A stretch of DNA of 64,000 nucleotides, taken from the NCBI RefSeq assembly GCF_040496035.1, contig NZ_JBEPJZ010000001.1, positions 868,001 to 932,000 of the forward strand. The letters are read 5' to 3'. Each line of letters begins with the position of its first letter. Positions within the stretch are counted from its first letter, which is position 1. Positions 26,612 through 36,172 of the stretch are shown piece by piece. Below the pieces are notes generated by a model. The model was not told where the DNA came from. It searched no databases and worked only from the letters and a program-made list of their open reading frames with translations. A program made the position numbers and the translations under genes. Source of the DNA: Agromyces sp. SYSU T00194. GTDB lineage: Bacteria > Actinomycetota > Actinomycetes > Actinomycetales > Microbacteriaceae.

Positions 26612-28147
26612 TCAGGTGTGCTGCGGGAAGCCCAGGTTCAGCCCGCCGTGGCTCGGGTCGAGCCAGCGCGACGTGACGGCCTTCTCGCGCGTGAAGAACT
26701 CCACGCCGTGCGGGCCGTACGCCTTCGCGTCGCCGAACAGCGAGGCCTTCCAGCCGCCGAACGAGTGGTACGCCACGGGCACCGGAATGGGCACGTTCAC
26801 GCCGACCATGCCGACCTGCACCTCGCGCTGGAAGCGCCGGGCGGCGCCGCCGTCGTTCGTGAAGATCGCCGTGCCGTTGCCGTACGGCACGCGCTCGATG
26901 AGCTCCATGCCCTCCTCGTAGCCCTCCACCCGCACGACCGACAGCACCGGGCCGAAGATCTCGTCGGTGTACACCGTCGACGAGGTCGGCACCTTGTCGA
27001 TCAGGGTCGGGCCGAGCCAGAACCCGTCGGATGCCCCGTCGAACGTCGCCTCGCGGCCGTCGACCACGACCGTGGCGCCGTCGGCCGCGGCCACGTCGAG
27101 GTAGCCCGAGACCTTGTCGCGGTGCGCGGAGGTGATGAGCGGGCCCATGTCGCAGCCGCGCCGGCCGTCGCCGGTGGTCAGGCGCGACATCCGCTCGCTG
27201 ATCTTGCCCACCAGCTCGTCGGCGATCGAGTCGACGGCGAGTACGACGCTGATCGCCATGCAGCGCTCGCCCGCCGAGCCGAAGCCGGCGTTCACGGCCG
27301 AGTCGGCGACGAGGTCGAGGTCGGCGTCGGGCAGCACGAGCATGTGGTTCTTCGCGCCGCCGAGCGCCTGCACGCGCTTGCCGTGCGCGGTCGCGGTCTC
27401 GTAGACGTAGCGCGCGATCGGCGTGGAGCCGACGAACGAGATCGAGGCGACGTCATCGTGCGTGAGCAGAGCGTCGACGGCCTCCTTGTCGCCGTGCACG
27501 ACGTTGAAGACGCCGTCGGGCAGGCCGGCCTCCTGCAGGAGCGCGGCCATCCAGTTCGCGGCGGTCGGGTCCTTCTCACTGGGCTTCAGCACGACCGTGT
27601 TGCCGGCCGCGATCGCGAGCGGGAAGAACCACAGCGGCACCATCGCCGGGAAGTTGAACGGGCTGATGATGCCGACGACCCCGAGCGGCTGCTTGAGCGA
27701 GTACACGTCGACCCCGGTCGACACGTTGTCGCTGAACTCGCCCTTCAGCAGGTGGCCGAGGCCGCAGGCGAACTCGACGACCTCGAGCCCGCGGGCGATC
27801 TCGCCGGCGGCGTCCGACAGCACCTTGCCGTGCTCGGCGGTGAGGATCTCGGCGAGCTCGCCGCGGCGCGCGTTGAGCAGCTCCCGGAACGCGAACATCA
27901 CCGCCTGACGCTTCGCGATCGACACCTCGCTCCAGCTCGCGAACGCGGTGCGCGCGACCTGCACGGCCGTGTCGACGTCGCCCGCCGACCCGTAGCGCAC
28001 CTCCTTCTGCACGATGCCCAGCGCGGGGTCGTACACCGGGCCCGTGCGCGTCGACTCGCCGTCGACCTCGTGCCCGTCGATCCAGTGGCCCATCACCGTG
28101 GTGCCCTCGTGCGCCTGCGCCTCGGGGGTCATCGTCGTCTCCGTCAT
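26612..28147 (-). CDS. mmsA: CoA-acylating (methyl)malonate-semialdehyde dehydrogenase
   Basis: MmsA oxidises malonate or methylmalonate semialdehyde to acetyl- or propionyl-CoA with NAD+ and CoA. The 511-residue product has SPFNFPAMVPLWFFPLAIA, the NAD-site ISFVGSTPIARYVYE, ALGGAKNHMLVLPDAD, and catalytic Cys in GSAGERCMAIS. Lack of the general-base Glu of hydrolytic ALDHs fits the MMSDH branch. Here it probably handles malonate semialdehyde derived from beta-alanine, because an aminotransferase gene lies 37 bp upstream in the same direction and dihydropyrimidinase and ureidopropionase-like genes lie further upstream. The ATG has AAGGAGAAG upstream. Confidence 0.93.
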   Translation of the reverse strand: MTETTMTPEAQAHEGTTVMGHWIDGHEVDGESTRTGPVYDPALGIVQKEVRYGSAGDVDTAVQVARTAFASWSEVSIAKRQAVMFAFRELLNARRGELAEILTAEHGKVLSDAAGEIARGLEVVEFACGLGHLLKGEFSDNVSTGVDVYSLKQPLGVVGIISPFNFPAMVPLWFFPLAIAAGNTVVLKPSEKDPTAANWMAALLQEAGLPDGVFNVVHGDKEAVDALLTHDDVASISFVGSTPIARYVYETATAHGKRVQALGGAKNHMLVLPDADLDLVADSAVNAGFGSAGERCMAISVVLAVDSIADELVGKISERMSRLTTGDGRRGCDMGPLITSAHRDKVSGYLDVAAADGATVVVDGREATFDGASDGFWLGPTLIDKVPTSSTVYTDEIFGPVLSVVRVEGYEEGMELIERVPYGNGTAIFTNDGGAARRFQREVQVGMVGVNVPIPVPVAYHSFGGWKASLFGDAKAYGPHGVEFFTREKAVTSRWLDPSHGGLNLGFPQHT

Positions 28148-28184
28148 GCTTCCTTCTCCTTCCCGTGCCGGTCGCGCGATCCGC

Positions 28185-29513
28185 TCAGCCGAGCAGGTCG
28201 AGCCCCAGCACCTCGTCGTAGAGGTCCATCGCCTGCGCGACCTCGTCGTCGGTGACGACGCACGGCGGCACGACGTGGATGCGGTTCTCCGCGGTGAACG
28301 CGAGCAGCCCGCGTGCGGCGAGCTCGCCCTTCGCCCGGGCGACGACCGCGGGCGCGACCGGCTCACGCGTGGCTCGGTCGGCGACGAGCTCCATCGCCCA
28401 GAACACGCCCTCGCCGCGCACCTCGCCGATGATCTCGTGCTTCTCGGCGAGCGCCTCGAGCCCCGGCCCGATCGCCTCGGCGCCGATGCGCCGGGCGTTG
28501 TCGACGATGCCCTCCGACTCCATCGCGTCGAGCGCGGCGACGATCGACGCGGCGGCGAGCGGATGCCCCGAGTAGGTGAGCCCGCCCGGGAAGACCTTGG
28601 TGTCGAAGTCCGCGGCGATCTCCTCGGCGATGAGCACGCCGCCGACCGGCACGTAGCCGGAGTTCACGCCCTTCGCGAAGGTGATGAGGTCGGGCTCGAC
28701 GTCGTAGCCGTCGAACGCGAACCAGCGCCCGGTGCGCCCGAACCCGGCCATCACCTCGTCGAGGATCAGCACGATGCCGTGCTGCGTCGCGAGCTCGCGC
28801 ACGCCGGCCAGGTAGCCGGGCGGCGGCAGCATGATGCCGGCCGTGCCGGGAATCGTCTCGAGCAGGATCGCCGCGATCGACGACGGCCCCTCGCTCTCGA
28901 TCACGCGCCGCAGGTGGCGCAGCGCGCGCTCCGACTCCTCCTCGGGCGTCGTCGCCCAGAACTCGGAGCGGTACAGGTAGGGCCCGAAGAAGTGCACGTG
29001 CCCGCGCGCGTACTCGTTCGGGATGCGGCGCCAGTCGCCCGTCGCGACGACGGCCGCGCCCGTGTTGCCGTGGTACGAGCGGTAGGTCGAGAGCACCTTG
29101 TCGCGCCCGGTGTGCAGGCGCGCCATGCGCACGGCGTTCTCGTTCGCGTCGGCGCCGCCGTTGGTGAAGAACACCTTGTGGAACCGGCGGGGGGCGCGGG
29201 CGGCGATGCGCTTGGCCGCCTCGCCGCGGGCGAGGTTCACGATGGGCGGGCCGATGGTCGACAGCAGCGACGCCTGCTCGCGGATCGCGGACACGACCGA
29301 CGGATGCTGGTGCCCGATGTTCACGTTGACGAGCTGGCTCGAGAAGTCGAGGTACTCGTCGCCCCCGTGCGTCCAGACCCTGGTGCCCGAGCCGCCGGCG
29401 ATCGTGAGCTGCGGCGGCGAGCCCTGCGCCGACCACGAGTGGAACACGTGGGCGTGGTCGAGCTCGCGAGCGAGCTCGTCGAGGTCGGGGTTCGGTGCGG
29501 CGGTGTCGGTCAT
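28185..29513 (-). CDS. class III aminotransferase, probably beta-alanine:2-oxo acid
   Basis: This is a 442-residue fold-type I PLP enzyme. Family marks are FTNGGADANENAVRMAR (PLP phosphate region), YRSYHGNTGAAV, LILDEVMAGFGRTGRWFAF, and the Schiff-base lysine in LITFAKGVNSGYVPVGG. Substrate cannot be read from sequence alone. Its position directly before the semialdehyde dehydrogenase and in a pyrimidine-catabolic cluster makes beta-alanine (or 3-aminoisobutyrate) aminotransferase the best guess. The start ATG 29513 is preceded by AGGGGGACC. Confidence 0.85.
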   Translation of the reverse strand: MTDTAAPNPDLDELARELDHAHVFHSWSAQGSPPQLTIAGGSGTRVWTHGGDEYLDFSSQLVNVNIGHQHPSVVSAIREQASLLSTIGPPIVNLARGEAAKRIAARAPRRFHKVFFTNGGADANENAVRMARLHTGRDKVLSTYRSYHGNTGAAVVATGDWRRIPNEYARGHVHFFGPYLYRSEFWATTPEEESERALRHLRRVIESEGPSSIAAILLETIPGTAGIMLPPPGYLAGVRELATQHGIVLILDEVMAGFGRTGRWFAFDGYDVEPDLITFAKGVNSGYVPVGGVLIAEEIAADFDTKVFPGGLTYSGHPLAAASIVAALDAMESEGIVDNARRIGAEAIGPGLEALAEKHEIIGEVRGEGVFWAMELVADRATREPVAPAVVARAKGELAARGLLAFTAENRIHVVPPCVVTDDEVAQAMDLYDEVLGLDLLG

Positions 29514-29632
29514 GGGGTCCCCCTCGTGCGACGCGGTGCAGTCAGATGGTGGTGATGGTGGTGGTGCGAAGCGGATGCCCCGGGGCCGGCCGCCGCACCG
29601 GCGAACGGCTCCCGGGCGGAGCGCCCGGCACG

Positions 29633-29685
29633 GCGGCGGCCGGACCCCGCGGGCGGAGTGTCCGCCCGTGGCATCCGGCCGCCGC
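29633..29685 (-). terminator. compound hairpin after the ABC substrate-binding protein gene
   Basis: GCGGCGGCCGGA (29633-29644) pairs with TCCGGCCGCCGC (29674-29685). Within it, CGGGCGGA (29650-29657) pairs with TCCGCCCG (29661-29668) around GTG. It lies just after the binding-protein stop codon, so it may reduce transcription into the aminotransferase gene. Confidence 0.6.
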
Positions 29686-29697
29686 AGTGCTGCATGG

Positions 29698-30846
29698 CTA
29701 GTTGCCGCCCTCCATGAGCTCGACCTCGATCGGCGCGAAGGACTCGCCCGTCGTGTCGACCTCGTCACCGAGCTCGGCGATGGCCTGCTCGATGTACTCG
29801 TTCGTCCACGCCGATGCCGGCGGCTCGGTGGTGATCGGGCTCGCCCCGACCTCGTTGACGGCGCTCAGCGCGCCCTCGACGGTCTGGTCCCAGGCCGCCT
29901 CGTCGATGACGCCGATGCCCGCGGGCGCCGGCCAGATGAGCTTGTTGGTCTCGTTGACCATCCAGAGCTCGTGGCTGGGGCCCCAGCCGGAGCCGGCCGC
30001 GATGGTGATCGACGACGCCTCCTCGGGGTTGTCGCGCGCGAACGCCCAGCCCTTGATGACGGCCTTGAGGAACGCGACCGTCGTCTCCTGGTACGCCTCG
30101 TCCGACTCGAGCCGCTCGGTGTCGGCCCAGATCGCGTCCTGCAGCATCGCGCCGACCGTGTCCTGGTAGCTGATGACGTTGAAGTCGTCGGGCGTGTACA
30201 GCTCGCCCGTGTCGGGGTTCGGCGTCTCGAGCAGCTGCGCGTACTCGTTGTAGGTCATCGCCTGGGCCGCGTCGATGTCGCCCTGCAGGAAGGCGTTCAT
30301 GTTGAAGTCCTGCGTGATGATCTCGACGGTCGACGAGTCGAGGCCCTCGGCGGCCATGGCCGCGAAGATCTCCCACTCGTTGCCGAAGCCCCACGAGCCG
30401 ATCTTCTTGCCCTCGAAGTCGGCCACCGACGAGATGTCGGAGTCGGCCCACGACACCTGCAGGGTGCCCGAGCGCTGGAAGATCTGCGCGATGTTGGTGA
30501 GGTTGGCGCCGGCCTCGATCGAGCCGAGCACCTTCGGCACCCAGGCGATCGCGTAGTCGACGTCGCCGTTGGCGAGGGCGTCCTGCGGCACGATGTCGCC
30601 GCCGGACGGGATGATCTCGACCTCCAGGCCCTCCTCCTCGAAGAAGCCCTGGTCGACGGCCGCGAAGTAGCCGGCGAACTGGCCCTGCGGGAGCCACTGG
30701 AGCTGGAGCTTCACCTCGGTGAGCTCGTCGCCGCTCGCGTCCGACCCGGAGTCTCCGGAGTCGGACGAGGAACAGGCGGCGAGGACGAGCGCCGCCGAGA
30801 GGGCGAACGCTCCGGCCGCGATTCCGCGGCGTGTGCTGTGCTTCAT
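29698..30846 (-). CDS. NMT1/THI5-like ABC transporter substrate-binding lipoprotein
   Basis: This 382-residue lipoprotein has signal peptide and lipobox ALVLAACSSS at the N-terminus, then a Ser/Asp/Gly linker. The NMT1/THI5-like binding domain follows: VKLQLQWLPQGQFAGYFAAVDQ, FFEEEGLEVEI, SGGDIVPQDALANGDVDYAI. This family binds pyrimidine-like compounds (hydroxymethylpyrimidine, formylaminopyrimidine), taurine or nitrate-type ligands. In this catabolic cluster a pyrimidine, dihydropyrimidine or hydantoin is the likely ligand. Two permeases and one ATPase lie upstream in the same direction. Confidence 0.88.
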   Translation of the reverse strand: MKHSTRRGIAAGAFALSAALVLAACSSSDSGDSGSDASGDELTEVKLQLQWLPQGQFAGYFAAVDQGFFEEEGLEVEIIPSGGDIVPQDALANGDVDYAIAWVPKVLGSIEAGANLTNIAQIFQRSGTLQVSWADSDISSVADFEGKKIGSWGFGNEWEIFAAMAAEGLDSSTVEIITQDFNMNAFLQGDIDAAQAMTYNEYAQLLETPNPDTGELYTPDDFNVISYQDTVGAMLQDAIWADTERLESDEAYQETTVAFLKAVIKGWAFARDNPEEASSITIAAGSGWGPSHELWMVNETNKLIWPAPAGIGVIDEAAWDQTVEGALSAVNEVGASPITTEPPASAWTNEYIEQAIAELGDEVDTTGESFAPIEVELMEGGN

Positions 30847-30966
30847 GTCAGTCCTTTCGAATGCTCGGTGCGTGCGGTGGTGCAGTCGCCTCGCGGAGCG
30901 AGGACGTCGGGCCGGCGCCGCGGTGCGGGCCGGGAACGGAGGCCGCGAGGCCGGCGGCGGCGCGCG

Positions 30967-31761
30967 TCATCGCGCACCCCCCGACGGGATGCGGCGCAGC
31001 ACGAGCCGCTCGATGCCGAGCGTCACGAGGTAGAAGAGCAGGCCGAGGGCGATGGATGCCACGACGTACGCCCACGCCCGGGCGTACGCGCTCGACGCCG
31101 CCGACGTGGAGATGAGCCCGCCGAGGCCGCCGCGCGGGCCGCCGAAGTACTCGGCGACGAGGGCGGAGATGACCGCGAGCGACGAGGCGATGCGCACGCC
31201 CGTGAGCACGAACGGCAGCGCGGTGGGCAGCGTCACCGTGCGGAACACCTGGCCGCCGCCGGCGGCGTAGGCGCGCATGAGGTCGCGATGCACGGGCAGG
31301 GTCTGCCGGAACCCGCGGAGCGTGTTGATGAAGACCGGCACGAACGAGGCGAGGGCGGCGATCGCCTGCCGGCCGAACTGGCTGTCGGCGCCGAACATCG
31401 AGTTCAGCACGGGCGCGAGCGCGACGATCGGGATCACGGCGAGCGCCGCGACCACGGGCGCCGACATGTGGTCGACGACGCGCCAGCGAGCGGCGAGCGC
31501 GGCCAGGCCGACGCCGAGCACCGAGCCGACCACGAGGCCGATCAGCGCGTTGGTGCCGGTGATGACGGTGGCCGAGACGATCGAGGGCCAGAACGCCACG
31601 AGCTCCTCGACGATCGAGGCGGGGCTCGGCAGCAGGTAGTCGCTGACGCCGACGACGCTGACGAGGAACTGCCAGACGCCCAGCACGAGCAGGCCGACCG
31701 TGATCGGGGCGACGACGCGCACCGTCGTCTCGGCGCGCGGGCCCAGCGCAGCGAGGCTCAT
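30967..31761 (-). CDS. ABC transporter permease (BPD-type), second of two
   Basis: This is a 264-residue inner-membrane permease with about six helices. The cytoplasmic EAA-type loop reads AYAAGGGQVFRTVTLPTALP. It belongs to the nitrate/taurine/thiamine-precursor branch. It follows the ATPase gene by about 35 bp and precedes the binding protein by 120 bp. With the other permease (32614-33585) it probably makes a heterodimeric channel. Confidence 0.9.
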   Translation of the reverse strand: MSLAALGPRAETTVRVVAPITVGLLVLGVWQFLVSVVGVSDYLLPSPASIVEELVAFWPSIVSATVITGTNALIGLVVGSVLGVGLAALAARWRVVDHMSAPVVAALAVIPIVALAPVLNSMFGADSQFGRQAIAALASFVPVFINTLRGFRQTLPVHRDLMRAYAAGGGQVFRTVTLPTALPFVLTGVRIASSLAVISALVAEYFGGPRGGLGGLISTSAASSAYARAWAYVVASIALGLLFYLVTLGIERLVLRRIPSGGAR

Positions 31762-31795
31762 GACGCCCGCCCCTCGATGCTGCCCGTCCCTCGGG

Positions 31796-32617
31796 TCATC
31801 GCGTCTCCACCCCGCGCACCGCCGACGTGCTGCCGCCGTGCAGCGCCTCGCGCACCGCGGTCACGTGCTCGAAGAACACCGACTCCTCGCGGAGGTGGTC
31901 GTCGCGCGCGGCATCCGCCCCCACCTCGATCGGCACGATCTCCTGGATGCGCCCGGGCCGCGGGCTCATCACGACCACCCGGTCGGAGAGGAACACCGCC
32001 TCGGGGATCGAGTGCGTGACGAACACGACCGCGGCGCCCGTCTCGGCGCAGATGCGCACGAGGTCGGTCTGCATCTTCTCGCGGGTCATCTCGTCGAGCG
32101 CCCCGAACGGCTCGTCCATCAGCAGGATGCCGGGCTTCTCGGCCAGCGACCGGGCGATCGCCACGCGCTGCTGCATGCCGCCCGAGAGCTGGTCGGGGTA
32201 GCGGTCGGCGAAGTCGGAGAGCCCGACCATCTCGAGCAGGTCGGCCACGCGCTCGCGACGGGCGGCGCCCGACGGGCCGTGCAGCTCGAGCGGCAGCGCC
32301 ACGTTCGCGGCGACGGTGCGCCACGGCAGCAGGCCGGCCTGCTGGAACGCGATGCCGTACGCCTGGTCGAGCCGTGCCTGCTGCGCGGTCGTGCCGTTGA
32401 CCTCGACGGTGCCGGCGGTCGGTTCGTCGAGGTCGGCGATCAGGCGCATGAGCGTCGACTTGCCGCACCCCGACGGCCCGATGAGGGAGACGAACTCGCC
32501 CGCCGCGACCTCGAGGTCGATGCCCTGCAGGGCGTGCACGAGCCCCGACTTGGTCTCGAACGTCTTGTCGACCCCGGTGACGCGCACGGCGGCGGTCGTC
32601 GTCGGTGCGGTGCTCAT
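31796..32617 (-). CDS. ABC transporter ATP-binding protein
   Basis: This is a 273-residue ATPase with Walker [10 protein letters not shown] (near 49), signature LSGGMQQRVAIARSL, Walker B GILLMDEPFGALD, and switch His in VFVTHSIPEA. It belongs to the nitrate/sulfonate/taurine type that pairs with NMT1-like binding proteins. Its start overlaps the stop of the first permease gene (4 bp), so the transporter is one operon. Confidence 0.94.
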   Translation of the reverse strand: MSTAPTTTAAVRVTGVDKTFETKSGLVHALQGIDLEVAAGEFVSLIGPSGCGKSTLMRLIADLDEPTAGTVEVNGTTAQQARLDQAYGIAFQQAGLLPWRTVAANVALPLELHGPSGAARRERVADLLEMVGLSDFADRYPDQLSGGMQQRVAIARSLAEKPGILLMDEPFGALDEMTREKMQTDLVRICAETGAAVVFVTHSIPEAVFLSDRVVVMSPRPGRIQEIVPIEVGADAARDDHLREESVFFEHVTAVREALHGGSTSAVRGVETR

Positions 32618-33585
32618 GCGGTGACCTCCACGCGGCGGTAGTTCTGCAGGATGACGCCGAGCAGGGCGATGGAACCCGCGGCGACGAGGCCGAGGGCGAT
32701 CGCGCCGAAGATCGGGGCCCACGCCTTCGCGGGGTCTCCCGACGCCTGCCCGGCGAACTGGATGAGGAGGCGGCCGATGCCGCCCTGCAGGCCCGTCGAC
32801 ACCTCGGCGACGACCGCGCCGATCACGGCGTTCGCGGCGCCCAGGCGCAGGGCCGGCAGCAGGTAGGGCACGGATGCCGGGAAGCGCAGCCGGAACAGGG
32901 TCTGCCAGTAGCCCGCGGCGTACGTCGTCATGAGCTCGGTGTGGATGCGGTCGGGCGACTGCAGGCCCTTCAGCGCGCCCACGGCGATCGGGAAGAACGC
33001 CAGGTAGCTCGCGATGAGGGCGACCGACATCCAGTCCTGCCACTCGAACGAGCCGATCTCGATGCGCGAGCCCCAGCTGCGCACGACCGGCGCGAACGCG
33101 ATGAGCGGCACGGTCTGGCTGACGACGATCCACGGCAGCAGGCCCCACTCGGCGAGCCGCCAGCGCTGCATCACGAGCGCGAGGCCGATGCCGACGACCA
33201 CGCCGACGAGCCAGCCCGCCGCGGCGATGCCGAGGGTGACGAGCGCGGCCAGTGCGATCTCGAACCAGAGCACGTTGGCGCCCGGCGCCCGGGTCACGGG
33301 CTCGCCGAGCCGGGCGAACATGTCCCACACGTGCGGCATGGCCAGGTCGGTCGTACGCGGCAGCACGCGCGTCTCGCCGATCACGACGCCGTCGGCCGGT
33401 GCGAGCCACTTGTACAGCTCCCAGACGACGGCGACCAGCACGACGCCGGCGAGCCCCCACGCCCAGCGCGCGGCCTCGCGCCCCGCGGCGCCGCGGCGGC
33501 GACGGATGCCCGCACGCGGCGCGCCGAGCGGGGCGGAGGCCACCGGGGCGGCATCCGCCTGCTGGTCCTGCAGGGTTCCCGTCAT
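32614..33585 (-). CDS. ABC transporter permease (BPD-type), first of two
   Basis: This is a 323-residue permease with a basic N-terminus, one helix near 45-65 and about six further helices. The EAA loop reads TYAAGYWQTLFRLRFPASVP. It overlaps by ATGA with the LLM oxidoreductase gene upstream and with the ATPase gene downstream. That ties the oxidoreductase to the importer. Confidence 0.9.
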   Translation of the reverse strand: MTGTLQDQQADAAPVASAPLGAPRAGIRRRRGAAGREAARWAWGLAGVVLVAVVWELYKWLAPADGVVIGETRVLPRTTDLAMPHVWDMFARLGEPVTRAPGANVLWFEIALAALVTLGIAAAGWLVGVVVGIGLALVMQRWRLAEWGLLPWIVVSQTVPLIAFAPVVRSWGSRIEIGSFEWQDWMSVALIASYLAFFPIAVGALKGLQSPDRIHTELMTTYAAGYWQTLFRLRFPASVPYLLPALRLGAANAVIGAVVAEVSTGLQGGIGRLLIQFAGQASGDPAKAWAPIFGAIALGLVAAGSIALLGVILQNYRRVEVTA

Positions 33586-34598
33586 TCCTTGGCCAGGACG
33601 AGGTCGGAGAGCGCGGGGATCACGGTCTCGCCGTAGACCCGCAGCGTCTCCTCCTTGTTGTCGTGCTGGAGGTACCCGGCGAAGTGGTCGACGCCGATGG
33701 CCTTCAGCTCCTCGAGCTTGGCGATGTGGTCCTCGGCCGTGCCGAGGAGGCAGAACCGGTCGACGATCTCGTCGGGCACGAAGTCGACGTGGTCGTTGTC
33801 GGCCTTGCCGTGCGTGTTGTAGTCGTAGCCGGTGCGCCCCGCGATGTAGTCGGTCAGCGCCTCGGGCACCTCGCCGTGCGTGCCGTACTTGGCGACGATG
33901 TCGGCCACGTGGTTGCCGACCATGCCGCCGAACCAGCGGCACTGCTCGCGCATGTGCTCCCAGTCGTCGCCGATGTAGAACGGGGCCGCGACGCAGAAGG
34001 TGATGCTGTCGGGGTCGCGCCCGGCCGCCTCTGCGGCCTCGCGCACGGTGCGGATCATCCACTTCGCGATGTCGACGTCGGCGAGCTGCAGGATGAACCC
34101 GTCGCCCACCTCGCCCGTGAGCTTCAGGGCCATCGGCCCGTAGGCGGCGACCCACACCTCGAGCTCGGAGCCCACCGACCATGGGAATCGGATCTTCGAG
34201 CCCTTGTACTCGACCTCGCGCGAGTTGCCGAGCTCGCGGATCACGTGGATCGACTCGCGCAGCTCCTTCATCGTGACGGGCTTGCCGTTGGTCACGCGCA
34301 CCGCCGAGTCGCCGCGGCCGATGCCGCAGATCGTGCGGTTGCCGTACATCTCGTTGAGCGTCGCGAACGTCGACGCGGTCACGGTCCAGTCGCGGGTCGC
34401 CGGGTTCGTCACGAACGGGCCGACCTTCATGCGCTTCGTCTCGGCGAGAATCTGCGAGTGGATGACGTACGGCTCCTGCCAGAGCAGGTGCGAGTCGAAG
34501 GTCCACGCCGTGCTGAAGCCGTGCACCTCGGCGAGCTGCGAGAGCTGCACCACGCGCGACGAGGGCGGGTTGGTCTGGAGGACGACTCCGAAGTCCAT
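33582..34598 (-). CDS. LLM-class F420-type oxidoreductase in the pyrimidine cluster
   Basis: This is a 338-residue luciferase-like TIM-barrel enzyme. The opening MDFGVVLQTNPPSSRVVQLS and DSHLLWQEPYV match what I recall as the CPS_4043-type F420 family (TIGR03842). It also has GIGRGDSAVRVTNGKP, and the flavin/F420-binding-like VWVAAYGPMALKLTGEVGDG. The reaction is not established. The gene is translationally coupled to the importer and lies after dihydropyrimidinase, in a cluster lacking a dihydropyrimidine dehydrogenase. A ring reduction or oxidation of a pyrimidine using F420 is my inference. The alternative is an FMN-dependent monooxygenase. The ATG has GGAAGG upstream. Confidence 0.75.
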   Translation of the reverse strand: MDFGVVLQTNPPSSRVVQLSQLAEVHGFSTAWTFDSHLLWQEPYVIHSQILAETKRMKVGPFVTNPATRDWTVTASTFATLNEMYGNRTICGIGRGDSAVRVTNGKPVTMKELRESIHVIRELGNSREVEYKGSKIRFPWSVGSELEVWVAAYGPMALKLTGEVGDGFILQLADVDIAKWMIRTVREAAEAAGRDPDSITFCVAAPFYIGDDWEHMREQCRWFGGMVGNHVADIVAKYGTHGEVPEALTDYIAGRTGYDYNTHGKADNDHVDFVPDEIVDRFCLLGTAEDHIAKLEELKAIGVDHFAGYLQHDNKEETLRVYGETVIPALSDLVLAKE

Positions 34599-34627
34599 GA
34601 TGTGTTCCTTCCTGAGCAGGTGGTGCC

Positions 34628-34673
34628 GAGCGGATGCCCCTGGGTCGACGGTGCGCCTCAGGGGCATCCGCTC
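34628..34673 (-). terminator. hairpin built from the GGATGCC octamer between hydA and the LLM gene
   Basis: GAGCGGATGCCCCTG (34628-34642) pairs perfectly over 15 bp with CAGGGGCATCCGCTC (34659-34673) around a 16-nt loop. It starts 6 nt past the dihydropyrimidinase stop codon. It could attenuate transcription into the LLM-transporter genes, setting their expression below that of the two hydrolases. Confidence 0.6.
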
Positions 34674-34678
34674 GCCCC

Positions 34679-36115
34679 CTAGACGAGGTACTGGCTGAGT
34701 CCCCGCTTGATGAAGCGGCCGTCGCCCTTGGCGCCGAGGTACGCGTTGTCGTCAACGATGACCCTGCCGCGCGAGAGCACCGTGTCGACGTGGCCGTCGA
34801 TCTCGTAGCCCTCCCAGGCGGAGTGGTCCATCGCCATGTGGTGCGTCTTGCCGAGGCCGATCGAGGTGTGCCCGTTCGGGTCGTAGACCACGATGTCGGC
34901 GTCGGCGCCGGGCTGGATGACGCCCTTCTGGCCGTACATGCCGAACATGCGGGCCGGGGTCGTGCTCGTGAGCTCGACCCAGCGCTCGAGCGTGATCTCG
35001 CCGGTCACGACGCCCTGGTACATGAGGTCCATGCGGTGCTCGATCGAGCCGATGCCGTTCGGGATCTTGCGGAAGTCGCCGAGGCCGAGCTCCTTCTGGT
35101 CCTTCATGCAGAACGGGCAGTGGTCGGTCGAGACCATCTGCAGGTCGTTCGTGCGCAGCGCCTGCCACATGGCGTCCTGGTGGCCCTCCTCGCGCGAGCG
35201 CAGCGGCGTGGAGCACACCCACTTGGCGCCCTCGAATGCACCCCACTCGTCGCTCGAGGCGCCGAGCTGCTCCTCGAGCGAGAGGTAGAGGTACTGCGGG
35301 CAGGTCTCGCCGAAGACGTTCTGGCCCTTGTCGCGCGCCCAGGCGAGCTGCTCGACGGCCTGCTTGGCGGAGACGTGCACGACGTACAGCGGCGCACCGG
35401 TGAGGTTCGCGAGCATGATCGCGCGGTGCGTCGCCTCCTCCTCCATCTGCCAGGCGCGGGCGATGCCGTGGTAGTACGGGTCGGTCTTGCCCTCCTCGAT
35501 CAGCTGCTCGGCGAGCACGTCGATGGCGGGGCCGTTCTCGGCGTGCATCATCGTGAGCATGCCGGTGTCGCGGCTGACCTGCATGGCCTTCAGGATCTGC
35601 GCGTCGTCGGAGTAGAAGACGCCCGGGTAGGCCATGAACAGCTTGAAGCTCGTCACGCCCTGGTCGGGCAGCGTCTTCATGGCCGCGATCGCGTCGGCGT
35701 CGACGCCGCCGATGATCTGGTGGAAGCCGTAGTCGATGGCGCACTCCCCGGCGGCCTTGGCGTGCCACGCGTCGAGGCCGTCCTGCACGCGCTCGCCGTA
35801 GCGCTGCACGGCGAAGTCGACGATCGAGGTCGTGCCGCCGTGCGCGGCCGCGCGGGTGCCCGTCTCGAACGTGTCGATCGCGGCGGTGCCGCCGAAGGGC
35901 AGCTCCATGTGCGTGTGGGCGTCGATGCCGCCCGGGATGACGTACTTGCCGGTCGCGTCGATCACGGTGTCGACGCCCGACTTCAGGTCGGTGCCGAGCA
36001 GCTCGCTGCCGGGCTCGAGCACGGCGACGATGCGCTCGCCGTCGACGAGCACGTCGGCCGGTGCCCGGCCGGTCGCGCTGACGACGGTGCCGCCGGTGAT
36101 GAGGGTGGTTGCCAT
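34679..36115 (-). CDS. hydA: dihydropyrimidinase/D-hydantoinase
   Basis: This enzyme opens the ring of dihydrouracil, dihydrothymine or 5-substituted hydantoins. The 478-residue amidohydrolase has the metal motif DAHTHMELPFGG (near 58), and the carboxylated-lysine site SFKLFMAYPGVF (near 150). It also has MMHAENG, VVHVSAKQAV and the late aspartate VSTDHCPF. All binuclear-metal ligands appear present. Length is normal. It follows the beta-ureidopropionase-like gene by about 100 bp in the same direction, with AAGGAG before the ATG. Confidence 0.94.
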   Translation of the reverse strand: MATTLITGGTVVSATGRAPADVLVDGERIVAVLEPGSELLGTDLKSGVDTVIDATGKYVIPGGIDAHTHMELPFGGTAAIDTFETGTRAAAHGGTTSIVDFAVQRYGERVQDGLDAWHAKAAGECAIDYGFHQIIGGVDADAIAAMKTLPDQGVTSFKLFMAYPGVFYSDDAQILKAMQVSRDTGMLTMMHAENGPAIDVLAEQLIEEGKTDPYYHGIARAWQMEEEATHRAIMLANLTGAPLYVVHVSAKQAVEQLAWARDKGQNVFGETCPQYLYLSLEEQLGASSDEWGAFEGAKWVCSTPLRSREEGHQDAMWQALRTNDLQMVSTDHCPFCMKDQKELGLGDFRKIPNGIGSIEHRMDLMYQGVVTGEITLERWVELTSTTPARMFGMYGQKGVIQPGADADIVVYDPNGHTSIGLGKTHHMAMDHSAWEGYEIDGHVDTVLSRGRVIVDDNAYLGAKGDGRFIKRGLSQYLV

Positions 36116-36172
36116 GGGTCGCTCCTTCGCTGGATGCGGGTCAGGACGTTCTCGGTGCCGGTGGGGTCGCCC

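Noticed and set aside
33582..34598. RutA-type pyrimidine monooxygenase for the LLM gene
   Set aside because: RutA works without dihydropyrimidinase and with rutB-F partners. Here the partners are those of the reductive pathway, and the N-terminus fits the F420-type family better. It is not fully excluded.
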